From contig JAUZQI010000141.1 of assembly GCA_030951095.1 (NCBI GenBank), forward strand, positions 1 to 12,965: a stretch of DNA of 12,965 nucleotides, written 5' to 3'. The stretch is from Mariprofundus sp. (GTDB lineage Bacteria > Pseudomonadota > Zetaproteobacteria > Mariprofundales > Mariprofundaceae). The stretch's first letter is position 1; each line of letters opens with the position of its first letter. Of the stretch, positions 6,350 through 12,965 are shown in pieces. The notes below the pieces were generated by a model that was not told the origin of the DNA, searched no databases, and worked only from the letters and a program-made list of their open reading frames with translations. Both the position numbers and the translations under genes were made by a program.

Positions 6350-7687
6350 TTATTTACCGGTTTTCAAACGGGCTTTCTTCATCAAACCCTCATACTGATG
6401 ACTCATCAGGTGAGACTGAATCTGCCCCATCGTGTCCATGGTCACCACAACAACAATCAGCAGCGATGTACCACCGAAATAAAACGGCACGGACAACTCG
6501 GAAATCAGCCACTGCGGCAACAGACACACCAGACTCACATACGCTGCTCCCACCACGGTAATACGGGTCAGAACATTATCGACATAATCGGCAGTCTTCT
6601 GGCCTGGACGAATACCGGGAATAAAACCACCATTTTTCTTCAGATTATCAGCCGTATCTTTCGGGTTGAACACAATCGCCGTGTAGAAAAAACAGAAGAA
6701 CACAATCAGCGCCGTAAACAAAGTCATATACAACCATGCACCCGGCGACAGGATGGCAGATAAATCGCCCAACCAGCTAAATCCTTCCACGCCCTTGGTG
6801 AACTGGGCGAACGTTGCAGGCAACAGGATCAACGAAGAAGCAAAGATCGGCGGAATCACGCCAGCCGTATTCACTTTCAACGGCAGAAACGATGACTTGC
6901 CGCCGTACATACGATTGCCCACTTGTCGTTTGGCATACTGAATAGGAATCCGGCGCTGTGCGCGCTCAAACCAGACCACCGCAGCGGTTACGGCCAAAGT
7001 CATAGCGAACAGCAGCAAGACCACAAATGGCGAATATTCGCCCGTGCGGGCCAGTTCTAACGTACCGCCGACAGCAGATGGCAAACCAGCTGCAATGCCA
7101 GCAAAAATGATCAGGGAAATGCCATTGCCGATACCACGTTCGGTAATCTGCTCACCAACCCACATCAGGAATACAGTTCCGGAAACCAGTGTCACCACTG
7201 TCATGGCGCGGAAAGCCAGTCCCGGCTCAATCACCACCGACTGCCCTCCTACCGAGAACGATTCCAGACCAATAGAAATACCAATGGCTTGAAACAGTGC
7301 CAGTCCAACTGTTCCGTAACGGGTGTATTCGGTAATCTTTCGCCGCCCTGCTTCACCCTCTTTCTTTAGCTGTTCCAGCCTGGGTGATACAACCGTCATT
7401 AACTGAATAATAATTGCGGCCGAAATGTATGGCATGATACCGAGCGCGAAAATTGTCAACCGGGACAGCGCACCACCGGAAAACATATCGAACATGCCCA
7501 GCAACGAGCCCTGCGCCTGATTAAAGAACTGTGCCAGAATGCCGGCATCAATACCGGGAACCGGAATATGCGCGCCGATGCGGAACACAATCAGCATAGC
7601 CAACGTAAATATGATACGGTTTTTCAGTTCGGGAATCTTGCCTATATCTCCGAAACCACCCAGTGCTCCCACTCCAGAATTAGGCAT
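6350..7687 (-). CDS. secY: Protein translocase subunit SecY
   Basis: Channel subunit of SecYEG in the inner membrane, passing unfolded proteins from SecA or the ribosome. It has 445 residues and about ten membrane segments, beginning near 25-45 ([21 protein letters not shown]). Diagnostic segments are [30 protein letters not shown], the cytoplasmic loop [14 protein letters not shown] and the SecA/ribosome-contact loop [15 protein letters not shown]. Start ATG 7687 has GAGG about 10 bases upstream, inside the end of rplO, and the gap is 4 bases. Placement after rplO is the usual spc-operon order. Confidence 0.98.
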   Translation of the reverse strand: MPNSGVGALGGFGDIGKIPELKNRIIFTLAMLIVFRIGAHIPVPGIDAGILAQFFNQAQGSLLGMFDMFSGGALSRLTIFALGIMPYISAAIIIQLMTVVSPRLEQLKKEGEAGRRKITEYTRYGTVGLALFQAIGISIGLESFSVGGQSVVIEPGLAFRAMTVVTLVSGTVFLMWVGEQITERGIGNGISLIIFAGIAAGLPSAVGGTLELARTGEYSPFVVLLLFAMTLAVTAAVVWFERAQRRIPIQYAKRQVGNRMYGGKSSFLPLKVNTAGVIPPIFASSLILLPATFAQFTKGVEGFSWLGDLSAILSPGAWLYMTLFTALIVFFCFFYTAIVFNPKDTADNLKKNGGFIPGIRPGQKTADYVDNVLTRITVVGAAYVSLVCLLPQWLISELSVPFYFGGTSLLIVVVVTMDTMGQIQSHLMSHQYEGLMKKARLKTGK

Positions 7688-7691
7688 ATGA

Positions 7692-8144
7692 CTACGCCTC
7701 GACAGAAGGAAGCTTAAGCGTGCCGCCAGCTGCTGCGATCTTGGCGGCAGCCTGAGCGGAAGCCGCTGTCACGGACACGGTCAGCTTTTTAGTCAGTTCG
7801 CCATTACCCAGCAATTTAATGCGGTCAACAGCACTACGAACCAAACCCGCTTCATACAGAGCAGCTGCATCTACCGTAGCGCCATCATCAAAGGCATCCA
7901 GACGGGCCAGATTCACGACCTGAAAATCATTATCCTTGAGCGGTGTAAAACCGCGCTTGGGTACACGACGAATCAGTGGCATCTGACCACCTTCAAATCC
8001 CCGTGCCACCTTGCCACCAGTACGTGACTTCTGGCCTTTATGCCCACGTCCGGCAGTTTTTCCATTCCCGGTTGCGATTCCTTGGCCCTTGCGCTTACGC
8101 GATGGACGTGAACTTGCATCTGCTTTGAGTTCATTCAGTTTCAT
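7692..8144 (-). CDS. rplO: 50S ribosomal protein L15
   Basis: Late-assembly large-subunit protein of 150 residues. The N-terminal third is the usual Gly/Lys/Arg-rich extension ([26 protein letters not shown] begins near 18) that threads into 23S rRNA, followed by the globular domain with [15 protein letters not shown]. The SD GGAGAG is made by the last codons of rpmD, and the gap is 3 bases, implying tight coupling. The C-terminus [11 protein letters not shown] is typical. Confidence 0.97.
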   Translation of the reverse strand: MKLNELKADASSRPSRKRKGQGIATGNGKTAGRGHKGQKSRTGGKVARGFEGGQMPLIRRVPKRGFTPLKDNDFQVVNLARLDAFDDGATVDAAALYEAGLVRSAVDRIKLLGNGELTKKLTVSVTAASAQAAAKIAAAGGTLKLPSVEA

Positions 8145-8147
8145 CGT

Positions 8148-8339
8148 TTACTCTCCGGATTCAATACGAACAAGATGACTGACTTTATTCACCATGCCGC
8201 GGATGGATGGTGTATCTTCGAGTTCGACAACCTGATGCATGCGGCGCAGTCCCAGGCCGATCAGCGTAGCCCTCTGATCTTTAGCGTAACCGATACCGCT
8301 TTTAACCTGGCGTACACGAATTGTTGTTTTGCTAGCCAT
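8148..8339 (-). CDS. rpmD: 50S ribosomal protein L30
   Basis: Small large-subunit protein of 63 residues, slightly longer than the common 59-60. Family features: [28 protein letters not shown] pattern and [18 protein letters not shown]. Start ATG 8339 is preceded by CAGGAGTATTCAA, a spacer similar to those before rpsE and rpsD. Gap to rpsE is 14 bases. Confidence 0.96.
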   Translation of the reverse strand: MASKTTIRVRQVKSGIGYAKDQRATLIGLGLRRMHQVVELEDTPSIRGMVNKVSHLVRIESGE

Positions 8340-8353
8340 TTGAATACTCCTGA

Positions 8354-8833
8354 TTACGCTGTTTTGCCGCGACGGGTAGCAATCTGCTCGGGGCTTTCCA
8401 GCGACCTCAAACCATTGAATGTAGCACGCACAGTGTTGATTGCATTGCGAGAACCCTGTGATTTGGTCAGCACATCTTTAACGCCAACGGCATCAAGTAC
8501 GGCACGAACTGCAGAATTGGCAATCACGCCGGTACCTTCCGATGCAGGTTTGATCATAATTCGACTTGCATCCTGAATACCGATAACCTGATAGTGAATC
8601 GTATTGCCTTTGCGTGGCACATGTATCAGTGATTTTTTGGCAATTTCGCTTGCCTTGCGAATCGCTTCAGGAACCTCTTTGGCTTTGGCATGACCAAAAC
8701 CAACATGTCCATTACCATCACCTACAACCATCAGAGCAGAAAAGCTCATGCGTCGACCACCTGATGTGGTCTTGGCAATCCTATTAATGGTAATCAGTTT
8801 CTCTGTCAGGTCCAATTCATCTGCGTTGATCAT
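8354..8833 (-). CDS. rpsE: 30S ribosomal protein S5
   Basis: Small-subunit body protein acting with S4 in decoding fidelity and with S3/S4 at the mRNA entry helicase site. It has 159 residues. The double-stranded-RNA-binding-like N-terminal domain contains [19 protein letters not shown] and [23 protein letters not shown]; the C-terminal domain contains [22 protein letters not shown] in TAGGAGTATATTAG, which also holds the rplR stop. Gap to rplR is 11 bases. Confidence 0.98.
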   Translation of the reverse strand: MINADELDLTEKLITINRIAKTTSGGRRMSFSALMVVGDGNGHVGFGHAKAKEVPEAIRKASEIAKKSLIHVPRKGNTIHYQVIGIQDASRIMIKPASEGTGVIANSAVRAVLDAVGVKDVLTKSQGSRNAINTVRATFNGLRSLESPEQIATRRGKTA

Positions 8834-8844
8834 CTAATATACTC

Positions 8845-9198
8845 CTAGAACTTCAGGCCGCCGGCGCGAGCGCCTTCAGCCAATGCCTGTACGCGACCAT
8901 GATAGGCAAAGCTACCACGATCAAATGCTACTTCGCTGACGCCAGCTTTCACGGCGCGCTCTGCAACCAGTTTACCTACTTCTTCAGCGCCGGATTTATT
9001 GCCGCCATTTTTGATGCTCGCATCAAGACTGGATGCAGCTGCCAGCGTGATGCCGCTGGCGTCATCAATTACCTGTGCGTACACATGGCGAGCCGAGCGA
9101 AAAATGCTCAGGCGCAAACGACCGGTTGCCTTGACACGCGCACGCACCTTGCGGGCGCGGCGCACTGCACCATTTTTTTCATAACGTTTTAGAGCCAT
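8845..9198 (-). CDS. rplR: 50S ribosomal protein L18
   Basis: 5S rRNA-binding protein of the central protuberance, acting with L5. It has 117 residues: basic N-terminal tail [31 protein letters not shown], and the conserved end [28 protein letters not shown] pattern. SD is AGGAGATAGA before ATG 9198. The 27-base gap to rplF carries half of a terminator-like hairpin. Confidence 0.98.
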   Translation of the reverse strand: MALKRYEKNGAVRRARKVRARVKATGRLRLSIFRSARHVYAQVIDDASGITLAAASSLDASIKNGGNKSGAEEVGKLVAERAVKAGVSEVAFDRGSFAYHGRVQALAEGARAGGLKF

Positions 9199-9217
9199 CT
9201 GTCTATCTCCTATCTTT

Positions 9218-9237
9218 AAAAAGGCTTACGCCTTTTT
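9218..9237 (-). terminator. GNRA-capped terminator-like hairpin at the rplF stop
   Basis: Minus strand AAAAAGGC-GTAA-GCCTTTTT is a perfect 8-bp stem. The loop is GUAA, a GNRA tetraloop closed by C-G, and the rplF TAA stop falls within the loop. The 3' arm ends in five T, as in an intrinsic terminator, though only three stem pairs are G-C. It could attenuate transcription or protect the mRNA between rplF and rplR. Full termination is unlikely because essential genes follow. Confidence 0.5.
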
Positions 9238-9759
9238 GCCTTCTTTCATAGCTACGTACTCATCCACGTAGCGAACACCTTTACCCTTATAAGGTTCCGG
9301 CGGACGGAAAGCTCGAATTTCTGCAGCCACCTGGCCAACTCTCTGTTTGTCAATACCACTGACAGTGATAATGCTCTTCTCCACGGCAGCTTCCACACCT
9401 TCCGGCAACAGATACTCAACCGGGTGAGAAAAGCCCAGTGCCAAGTTCAGCTTCTTGCCCTGGGACTGCGCACGATAACCAACACCACGCAGTTCCAGTT
9501 TTTTCTCAAAACCCTTGGTTACGCCGGTTACATTGCTCGCCAGCAGCGCACGAACCAGTCCATAGAAAGACTTGGTCTTTTTGGTTTTCATGTCGGAACA
9601 GAATACAGACAATACATTGCCTTCCTGTTCTACAGTGACACCCGGAAACAGCGGAGAGGTCAGTTCACCCTTGCTACCTTTGATGGTGACAGAATTCGCA
9701 GCAACGCTCACTTCAACACCAGCCGGAATCGTAATAGGTTGTTTACCAATACGTGACAT
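9226..9759 (-). CDS. rplF: 50S ribosomal protein L6
   Basis: Large-subunit protein near the factor-binding site. It has 177 residues, the standard length, from ATG 9759 (MSRIGKQPITIPAGVEV). The frame is open further upstream into rpsH, but GAGGT four bases before ATG 9759 and the family start settle the choice. Two related alpha/beta domains; the conserved C-terminal PPEPYKGKGVRYVDE is present near 155-169. SD overlaps the rpsH stop (TTTTGAGG). The gap to rpsH is 7 bases. Confidence 0.98.
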   Translation of the reverse strand: MSRIGKQPITIPAGVEVSVAANSVTIKGSKGELTSPLFPGVTVEQEGNVLSVFCSDMKTKKTKSFYGLVRALLASNVTGVTKGFEKKLELRGVGYRAQSQGKKLNLALGFSHPVEYLLPEGVEAAVEKSIITVSGIDKQRVGQVAAEIRAFRPPEPYKGKGVRYVDEYVAMKEGKKA

Positions 9760-9766
9760 ATCTACC

Positions 9767-10162
9767 TCAAAAAACCGTACACAGCACTTCGCCGCCCACA
9801 TGGGCTGCACGTGCTTTCTTATCAGACATAATTCCCTGCGATGTGCTGATCACAGCAACGCCGTATCCATTTTTGACGCGCGGCAGCTCATCAGCAGATG
9901 CATACACACGACGACCGGATTTGGACACGCGGGTGATTTCCTGGATAATAGCCTTGCCTTCGTCATCATAACGCAGTGTCAAACGCAGGAACCGATGGCC
10001 TTTATGGTTATAAGCTTTCACTGCAGCGATATAACCTTCTTCTTTCAAAAGCTCAGCCATGCTCAGCAATATGTTGCTGGCAGGCAGTTCAATTCGTTCA
10101 ATTCCAGCCGTCTGCGCGTTACGAATACGCGTCAGCATGTCGGCAATTCGATCCATCATCAT
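9767..10162 (-). CDS. rpsH: 30S ribosomal protein S8
   Basis: Primary binder of 16S helix 21 and, in E. coli, repressor of spc-operon translation. It has 131 residues. The N-terminus reads [17 protein letters not shown], so three successive ATGs are possible starts; the first (10162) is eight bases after GGAG and is chosen. The C-terminal rRNA-binding motif [13 protein letters not shown] is complete, near 107-119. Gap to rpsN is 12 bases. Confidence 0.97.
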   Translation of the reverse strand: MMMDRIADMLTRIRNAQTAGIERIELPASNILLSMAELLKEEGYIAAVKAYNHKGHRFLRLTLRYDDEGKAIIQEITRVSKSGRRVYASADELPRVKNGYGVAVISTSQGIMSDKKARAAHVGGEVLCTVF

Positions 10163-10174
10163 AATTCTATCTCC

Positions 10175-10360
10175 TCACCAGCTCGACTTGATCATACCGG
10201 GAATCTCACCGGCAAGGGCGTGCTTACGCAGGCAGATACGGCACATACCCAGCTTGCGATAGACCGAGTGCGGACGACCACACAGCTGACAGCGTGTATA
10301 AGCGCGAACTTTAAATTTTGGTTTGCGATTGCATTTGGCAATCATTCTTTTCGAAGCCAT
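10175..10360 (-). CDS. rpsN: 30S ribosomal protein S14, short zinc-binding form
   Basis: Head protein of the small subunit, 61 residues. It is the short type with a zinc ribbon: Cys24, Cys27, Cys40 and Cys43 (CQLC...CRIC), unlike the 101-residue zinc-free S14 of E. coli. The end [11 protein letters not shown] is characteristic. AGAGGG lies about nine bases before ATG 10360. Gap to rplE is 12 bases. A second, zinc-free S14 elsewhere in the genome cannot be ruled out. Confidence 0.98.
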   Translation of the reverse strand: MASKRMIAKCNRKPKFKVRAYTRCQLCGRPHSVYRKLGMCRICLRKHALAGEIPGMIKSSW

Positions 10361-10372
10361 GGTGCAGCCCTC

Positions 10373-10912
10373 TTAGTTACGGAACGGCATACTGAATTGC
10401 TTCAGCAATGCGCGTCCTTCATCATTGGTATTAGCCGTGGTGCAGATGGTGATGTCCATACCCCGCACTTTATCTACCTTGTCGTATTGGATTTCAGGAA
10501 AGATAATCTGTTCCTTAATACCCAGCGTATAGTTGCCGCGACCATCAAATGATTTTGGCGACACACCCTTGAAATCGCGGATTCGCGGCAACGCAACATT
10601 GACCAGGCGATCCAGGAACTCCCACATCTGGTCACCACGCAGAGTGACACGGCAACCGACCGGCATACCATCGCGCAACTTGAAGTTAGCAATAGATTTA
10701 CGGGCGCGTGTAATCACCGGTTTCTGGCCTGTAATGGCAGTCATATCGAAGAGCGCACCTTCAATCAGCTTGGAGTTCTGCGATGCTTCACCACATCCCA
10801 TGTTCACTACGATCTTTGAAATCGCAGGAACCTGCATTGGATTGCTATAGCTGAACTCTTTTTTCAGAGCGGGAGCCACTTTGTCTTTATAAATTTCTTT
10901 CAATCGAGCCAT
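10373..10912 (-). CDS. rplE: 50S ribosomal protein L5
   Basis: 5S rRNA-binding protein of the central protuberance; contacts S13 and the P-site tRNA. It has 179 residues, the standard length. Diagnostic stretches are [51 protein letters not shown] and the final [27 protein letters not shown] contains the rplX stop. In E. coli S8 acts near this start; no matching structure was identified by eye here. Confidence 0.98.
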   Translation of the reverse strand: MARLKEIYKDKVAPALKKEFSYSNPMQVPAISKIVVNMGCGEASQNSKLIEGALFDMTAITGQKPVITRARKSIANFKLRDGMPVGCRVTLRGDQMWEFLDRLVNVALPRIRDFKGVSPKSFDGRGNYTLGIKEQIIFPEIQYDKVDKVRGMDITICTTANTNDEGRALLKQFSMPFRN

Positions 10913-10923
10913 TGTTCTATCTC

Positions 10924-11253
10924 CTAGCTATCCAGCACTTCGCCGCATGAACGGCAGGTGCGGACTTTACGACCATCTTCAAGTGCTTTTACACCAAGAC
11001 GAACACCGGTTTTACACTTGGCACAGAAATACTGCACGTTGGAAATATTCAATGGCGCTTCCTTTTCTATAATACCACCGGAATTGTGCTCGGTCTGGCG
11101 TGTATGGCGTTTGATCATGTTCACCTTGGCAACAAGTACGCTGCCATCAGCTCTGAGTACCTTGATCACTTTGCCACGCGCACCTTTGTCGCGTCCGGCA
11201 ATTACAACCACTTCATCATCTCTGCGAATTCTGGTTTTCACCATGCTAGTCAT
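10924..11253 (-). CDS. rplX: 50S ribosomal protein L24 with C-terminal zinc ribbon
   Basis: Assembly initiator protein that binds the 5' end of 23S rRNA. It has 109 residues from ATG 11253. A second in-frame ATG at 11244 (MVKTRIRR) is also possible, and the SD (GAGG at -10 to the first, AGAGAG at -9 to the second) does not decide. The KOW motif is at about 13-33 ([18 protein letters not shown]); [17 protein letters not shown] follows. Cys77, Cys80, Cys100 and Cys103 form a C-terminal zinc-ribbon pattern absent from E. coli L24. Gap to rplN is 19 bases. Confidence 0.96.
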   Translation of the reverse strand: MTSMVKTRIRRDDEVVVIAGRDKGARGKVIKVLRADGSVLVAKVNMIKRHTRQTEHNSGGIIEKEAPLNISNVQYFCAKCKTGVRLGVKALEDGRKVRTCRSCGEVLDS

Positions 11254-11272
11254 CTCTCTATCGCCTCACTTC

Positions 11273-11641
11273 TTACAGTACTTCAGGTGCCAGGGAGACA
11301 ATTTTCATATATCCCTTATTACGCAATTCGCGCGTAACTGGCCCAAAAATACGTGTCCCAAGCGGCTCATTTTGCTTGGACAGCAATACCGCTGCATTTT
11401 CATCAAAGCGGATGGAGGAACCGTCAGCACGACGGAATTCCTTGGCTGTACGCACCACTACAGCGCGCTGCACTTCACCCTTCTTCACTTTTCCGTTTGG
11501 CATGGCTTCTTTTACAGCCACAACAATCACATCTCCAACGCTTGCATAGCGGCGCTTGGAACCACCCAGCACCTTGATGCATTTAACGCGACGTGCACCT
11601 GAATTATCTGCAACCTGCAGTACGGTTTCAGTCTGAATCAT
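11273..11641 (-). CDS. rplN: 50S ribosomal protein L14
   Basis: Large-subunit interface protein that forms a bridge to 16S helix 14 and is the docking site of the silencing factor RsfS. It has 122 residues, the standard length: [28 protein letters not shown] pattern at about 10-37 and the end [13 protein letters not shown]. The SD TAAGGAGG contains the stop of rpsQ, with a 12-base gap. Confidence 0.98.
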   Translation of the reverse strand: MIQTETVLQVADNSGARRVKCIKVLGGSKRRYASVGDVIVVAVKEAMPNGKVKKGEVQRAVVVRTAKEFRRADGSSIRFDENAAVLLSKQNEPLGTRIFGPVTRELRNKGYMKIVSLAPEVL

Positions 11642-11653
11642 GGCAAAACCTCC

Positions 11654-11920
11654 TTACAGCTGCTCAGCGCGAGTCAGGACAGTCTCCATAACCCAACGCT
11701 TGCGACGGGAAATAGGGGCTGACTCAATGATGCGAACAGTGTCACCGATATTGCAGGTGTTTTCCGCATCATGCGCCATATATTTTTTGTGCGAACGGAC
11801 AGTTTTACGATAACGGGGGTGCAAAAATTTACGTTCCACCTGTACAATCACAGTCTGCTCAGCCTTATTACTCACAACGACCCCTTCCAGGGTGCGCTTG
11901 TTACTCGATGCCTCGGACAT
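11654..11920 (-). CDS. rpsQ: 30S ribosomal protein S17
   Basis: Primary 16S rRNA binder (5' domain, helix 11). It has 88 residues in an OB fold: LEGVVVSNKAEQTVIVQVER, HPRYRKTVRSHKKYMAHD, and NIGDTVRIIESAPISRRKRW. Start ATG 11920; the SD TAAGGAG contains the rpmC stop, with a 14-base gap. Confidence 0.97.
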   Translation of the reverse strand: MSEASSNKRTLEGVVVSNKAEQTVIVQVERKFLHPRYRKTVRSHKKYMAHDAENTCNIGDTVRIIESAPISRRKRWVMETVLTRAEQL

Positions 11921-11934
11921 GTCTCTATAGCTCC

Positions 11935-12132
11935 TTAGCTGCGCTCAGCCAGAATGGTTTTGATACGGGCGATCTCGCGACGTACCTGGCCAACACGGGC
12001 CGTATTATTCAATTGCATGGTTGCTCTCTGGAAACGCAGCTTCATGTGCTCAGCTGCCAGTTCATCCATACGTTCTTTCAGATCAGATTCCTTCATAGTA
12101 CGCAGATCTTTTGCATTCTTGATATCGCTCAT
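11935..12132 (-). CDS. rpmC: 50S ribosomal protein L29
   Basis: Two-helix protein at the tunnel exit, near L23 where trigger factor and SRP dock. It has 65 residues: [29 protein letters not shown] and [20 protein letters not shown]. The ATG at 12132 overlaps the rplP TGA as ATGA, so translation is probably coupled by re-initiation. Confidence 0.97.
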   Translation of the reverse strand: MSDIKNAKDLRTMKESDLKERMDELAAEHMKLRFQRATMQLNNTARVGQVRREIARIKTILAERS

Positions 12133-12551
12133 CGTCCTACTCCACGCACGACAACTTTGGTTCTAATCGGCAACTTGGCTGCTGCAAGTTCCAGTGCCCC
12201 GCGTGCCACTTCTTCATCAACGCCATCCATTTCATACAGGATACGACCTGCACGTACCGCTGCCACCCAGAATTCCGGTGAACCCTTGCCTTTACCCATA
12301 CGGACTTCGGCAGGCTTTTTGGAAACAGGGAGATCCGGAAAAATACGAATCCAAGTACGCCCCTGACGCTTGATATGACGAGTCATGGTAATACGTGCAG
12401 CTTCAATCTGACGAGCCGTAATTCGACCGGGTTCCATAGCTTTCAGACCATACCGTCCGAAATTCAAGCTAGCTCCACGCGGACTCTTGCCACGGATGCG
12501 CTGCAGCTCTTTATGATGCTTGCGCCAGCGAATCTTTTTAGGTTGCAACAT
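12129..12551 (-). CDS. rplP: 50S ribosomal protein L16
   Basis: Large-subunit protein at the A-site tRNA elbow, needed for peptidyl transfer geometry. It has 140 residues against 136 in E. coli. The C-terminal two-thirds are standard ([47 protein letters not shown]). The N-terminal segment between MLQPKK and LNFG is three residues longer than in E. coli and unusual in wording ([15 protein letters not shown]). SD AGAGG about ten bases before ATG 12551; the stop overlaps the rpmC start by four bases. Confidence 0.97.
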   Translation of the reverse strand: MLQPKKIRWRKHHKELQRIRGKSPRGASLNFGRYGLKAMEPGRITARQIEAARITMTRHIKRQGRTWIRIFPDLPVSKKPAEVRMGKGKGSPEFWVAAVRAGRILYEMDGVDEEVARGALELAAAKLPIRTKVVVRGVGR

Positions 12552-12575
12552 GGTGATTAATCCTCTTAAACGTTT

Positions 12576-12965
12576 TTATGCGCTTGTGTCTTGAGTGTCG
12601 CCCAGCTTGATGCCGTTGAATACCCAGACTTTGATACCAATAATACCGTAGGTTGTATTGGCCTCTGCAAAACCATAATCAACATCAGCTCGCAGCGTAT
12701 GCAAAGGTACACGACCCTCGCGATACCATTCGGTACGGGCAATTTCAGCACCACCCAAACGGCCTGCACAGTTAATACGCACGCCTTTGGCACCCATACG
12801 CAGCGCACTTTGTACAGCACGCTTCATGGCACGGCGAAAAGCCACACGGCGTTCCAGCTGGAAAGCGACATTTTCCGCCACCAGTTGCGCTTCAGCTTCA
12901 GGGCGTCGTACTTCAACAATAAATACTTGTACTTCACGGCCAAATTTACGAACCAGTTCACCGCG
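12576..12965 (-). CDS. rpsC: 30S ribosomal protein S3, C-terminal part (5' end outside window)
   Basis: Small-subunit protein at the mRNA entry channel, part of the ribosomal helicase with S4 and S5. The window edge cuts the gene; 129 residues plus TAA are visible, open to base 12965. They cover the end of the KH domain ([21 protein letters not shown]) and the C-terminal domain with [20 protein letters not shown] and [18 protein letters not shown]. The C-terminus ends soon after [17 protein letters not shown], so it has only a short tail. It lies 24 bases before rplP. Confidence 0.97.
   Translation of the reverse strand, partial: RGELVRKFGREVQVFIVEVRRPEAEAQLVAENVAFQLERRVAFRRAMKRAVQSALRMGAKGVRINCAGRLGGAEIARTEWYREGRVPLHTLRADVDYGFAEANTTYGIIGIKVWVFNGIKLGDTQDTSA

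Noticed and set aside
5949..6398. Plus-strand open frame of 149 codons
   Set aside because: Antisense to adk and the end of secY; composition is that of a reverse-complement frame (Ser/Thr/Pro/Cys rich).
9760..9810. Upstream extension of L6 into rpsH
   Set aside because: The family start MSRIGKQP at 9759 has its own SD (GAGGT); the extension would overlap rpsH coding sequence and has no counterpart in the family.
9572..10552. Long open frame (326 codons) on the plus strand
   Set aside because: It lies antisense across rplF, rpsH and rpsN, all clear genes. Its product has no recognisable motif and looks like the shadow of codon bias on the other strand.
10958..11602. Plus-strand open frame of 214 codons
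   Set aside because: Antisense to rplX and rplN with no family-like features; a shadow frame.
1..12965. tRNA or rRNA genes
   Set aside because: No cloverleaf-like segment with T-loop GTTCRANNC or rRNA core sequence was noticed on either strand; some ribosomal clusters include such genes but this one shows none.

Overview
The window is almost entirely the 3' two-thirds of a merged S10-spc-alpha ribosomal protein cluster, read from right to left on the minus strand. Order of transcription: rpsC (cut by the right edge), rplP, rpmC, rpsQ, rplN, rplX, rplE, rpsN, rpsH, rplF, rplR, rpsE, rpmD, rplO, secY, adk, infA, rpmJ, rpsM, rpsK, rpsD, rpoA, rplQ, then a strong intrinsic terminator at 2347-2374. 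Most gaps are 2-30 bases, and stop codons often overlap the next Shine-Dalgarno (SD) sequence. The two widest gaps flank rpmJ (51 and 70 bases).

The 5' 2.4 kb holds the end of an RNase HI gene (plus), a lipoprotein alpha/beta-hydrolase (minus) whose 3' end overlaps it by 25 bases, and a divergently transcribed yciB/ispZ septation-type membrane protein gene (plus). A 383-base stretch between yciB and rplQ has no convincing gene. It carries the rplQ terminator, two REP-like palindromes and a possible decayed insertion-sequence end.

The organism looks like a member of the Pseudomonadota. YciB and RNase HI are of proteobacterial type, but the order secY-adk-infA-rpmJ without map, and the zinc-binding (C+) forms of S4, S14 and L36, do not fit enteric gammaproteobacteria. 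A lineage such as the Zetaproteobacteria would fit; this is an inference from gene order and recalled family sequences, not a search.

Together the genes supply ribosomal proteins, IF1, RNA polymerase alpha, the SecY channel and adenylate kinase, i.e. co-regulated growth functions. I found no new multi-gene system. The points worth a second look are small: a possible leaderless promoter with a palindrome before the lipase gene, a GNRA-capped terminator-like hairpin at the rplF stop, a structured rpsM leader with a mini-ORF ending on the SD, recurrent spacer motifs, and the REP/IS-like intergenic patch.
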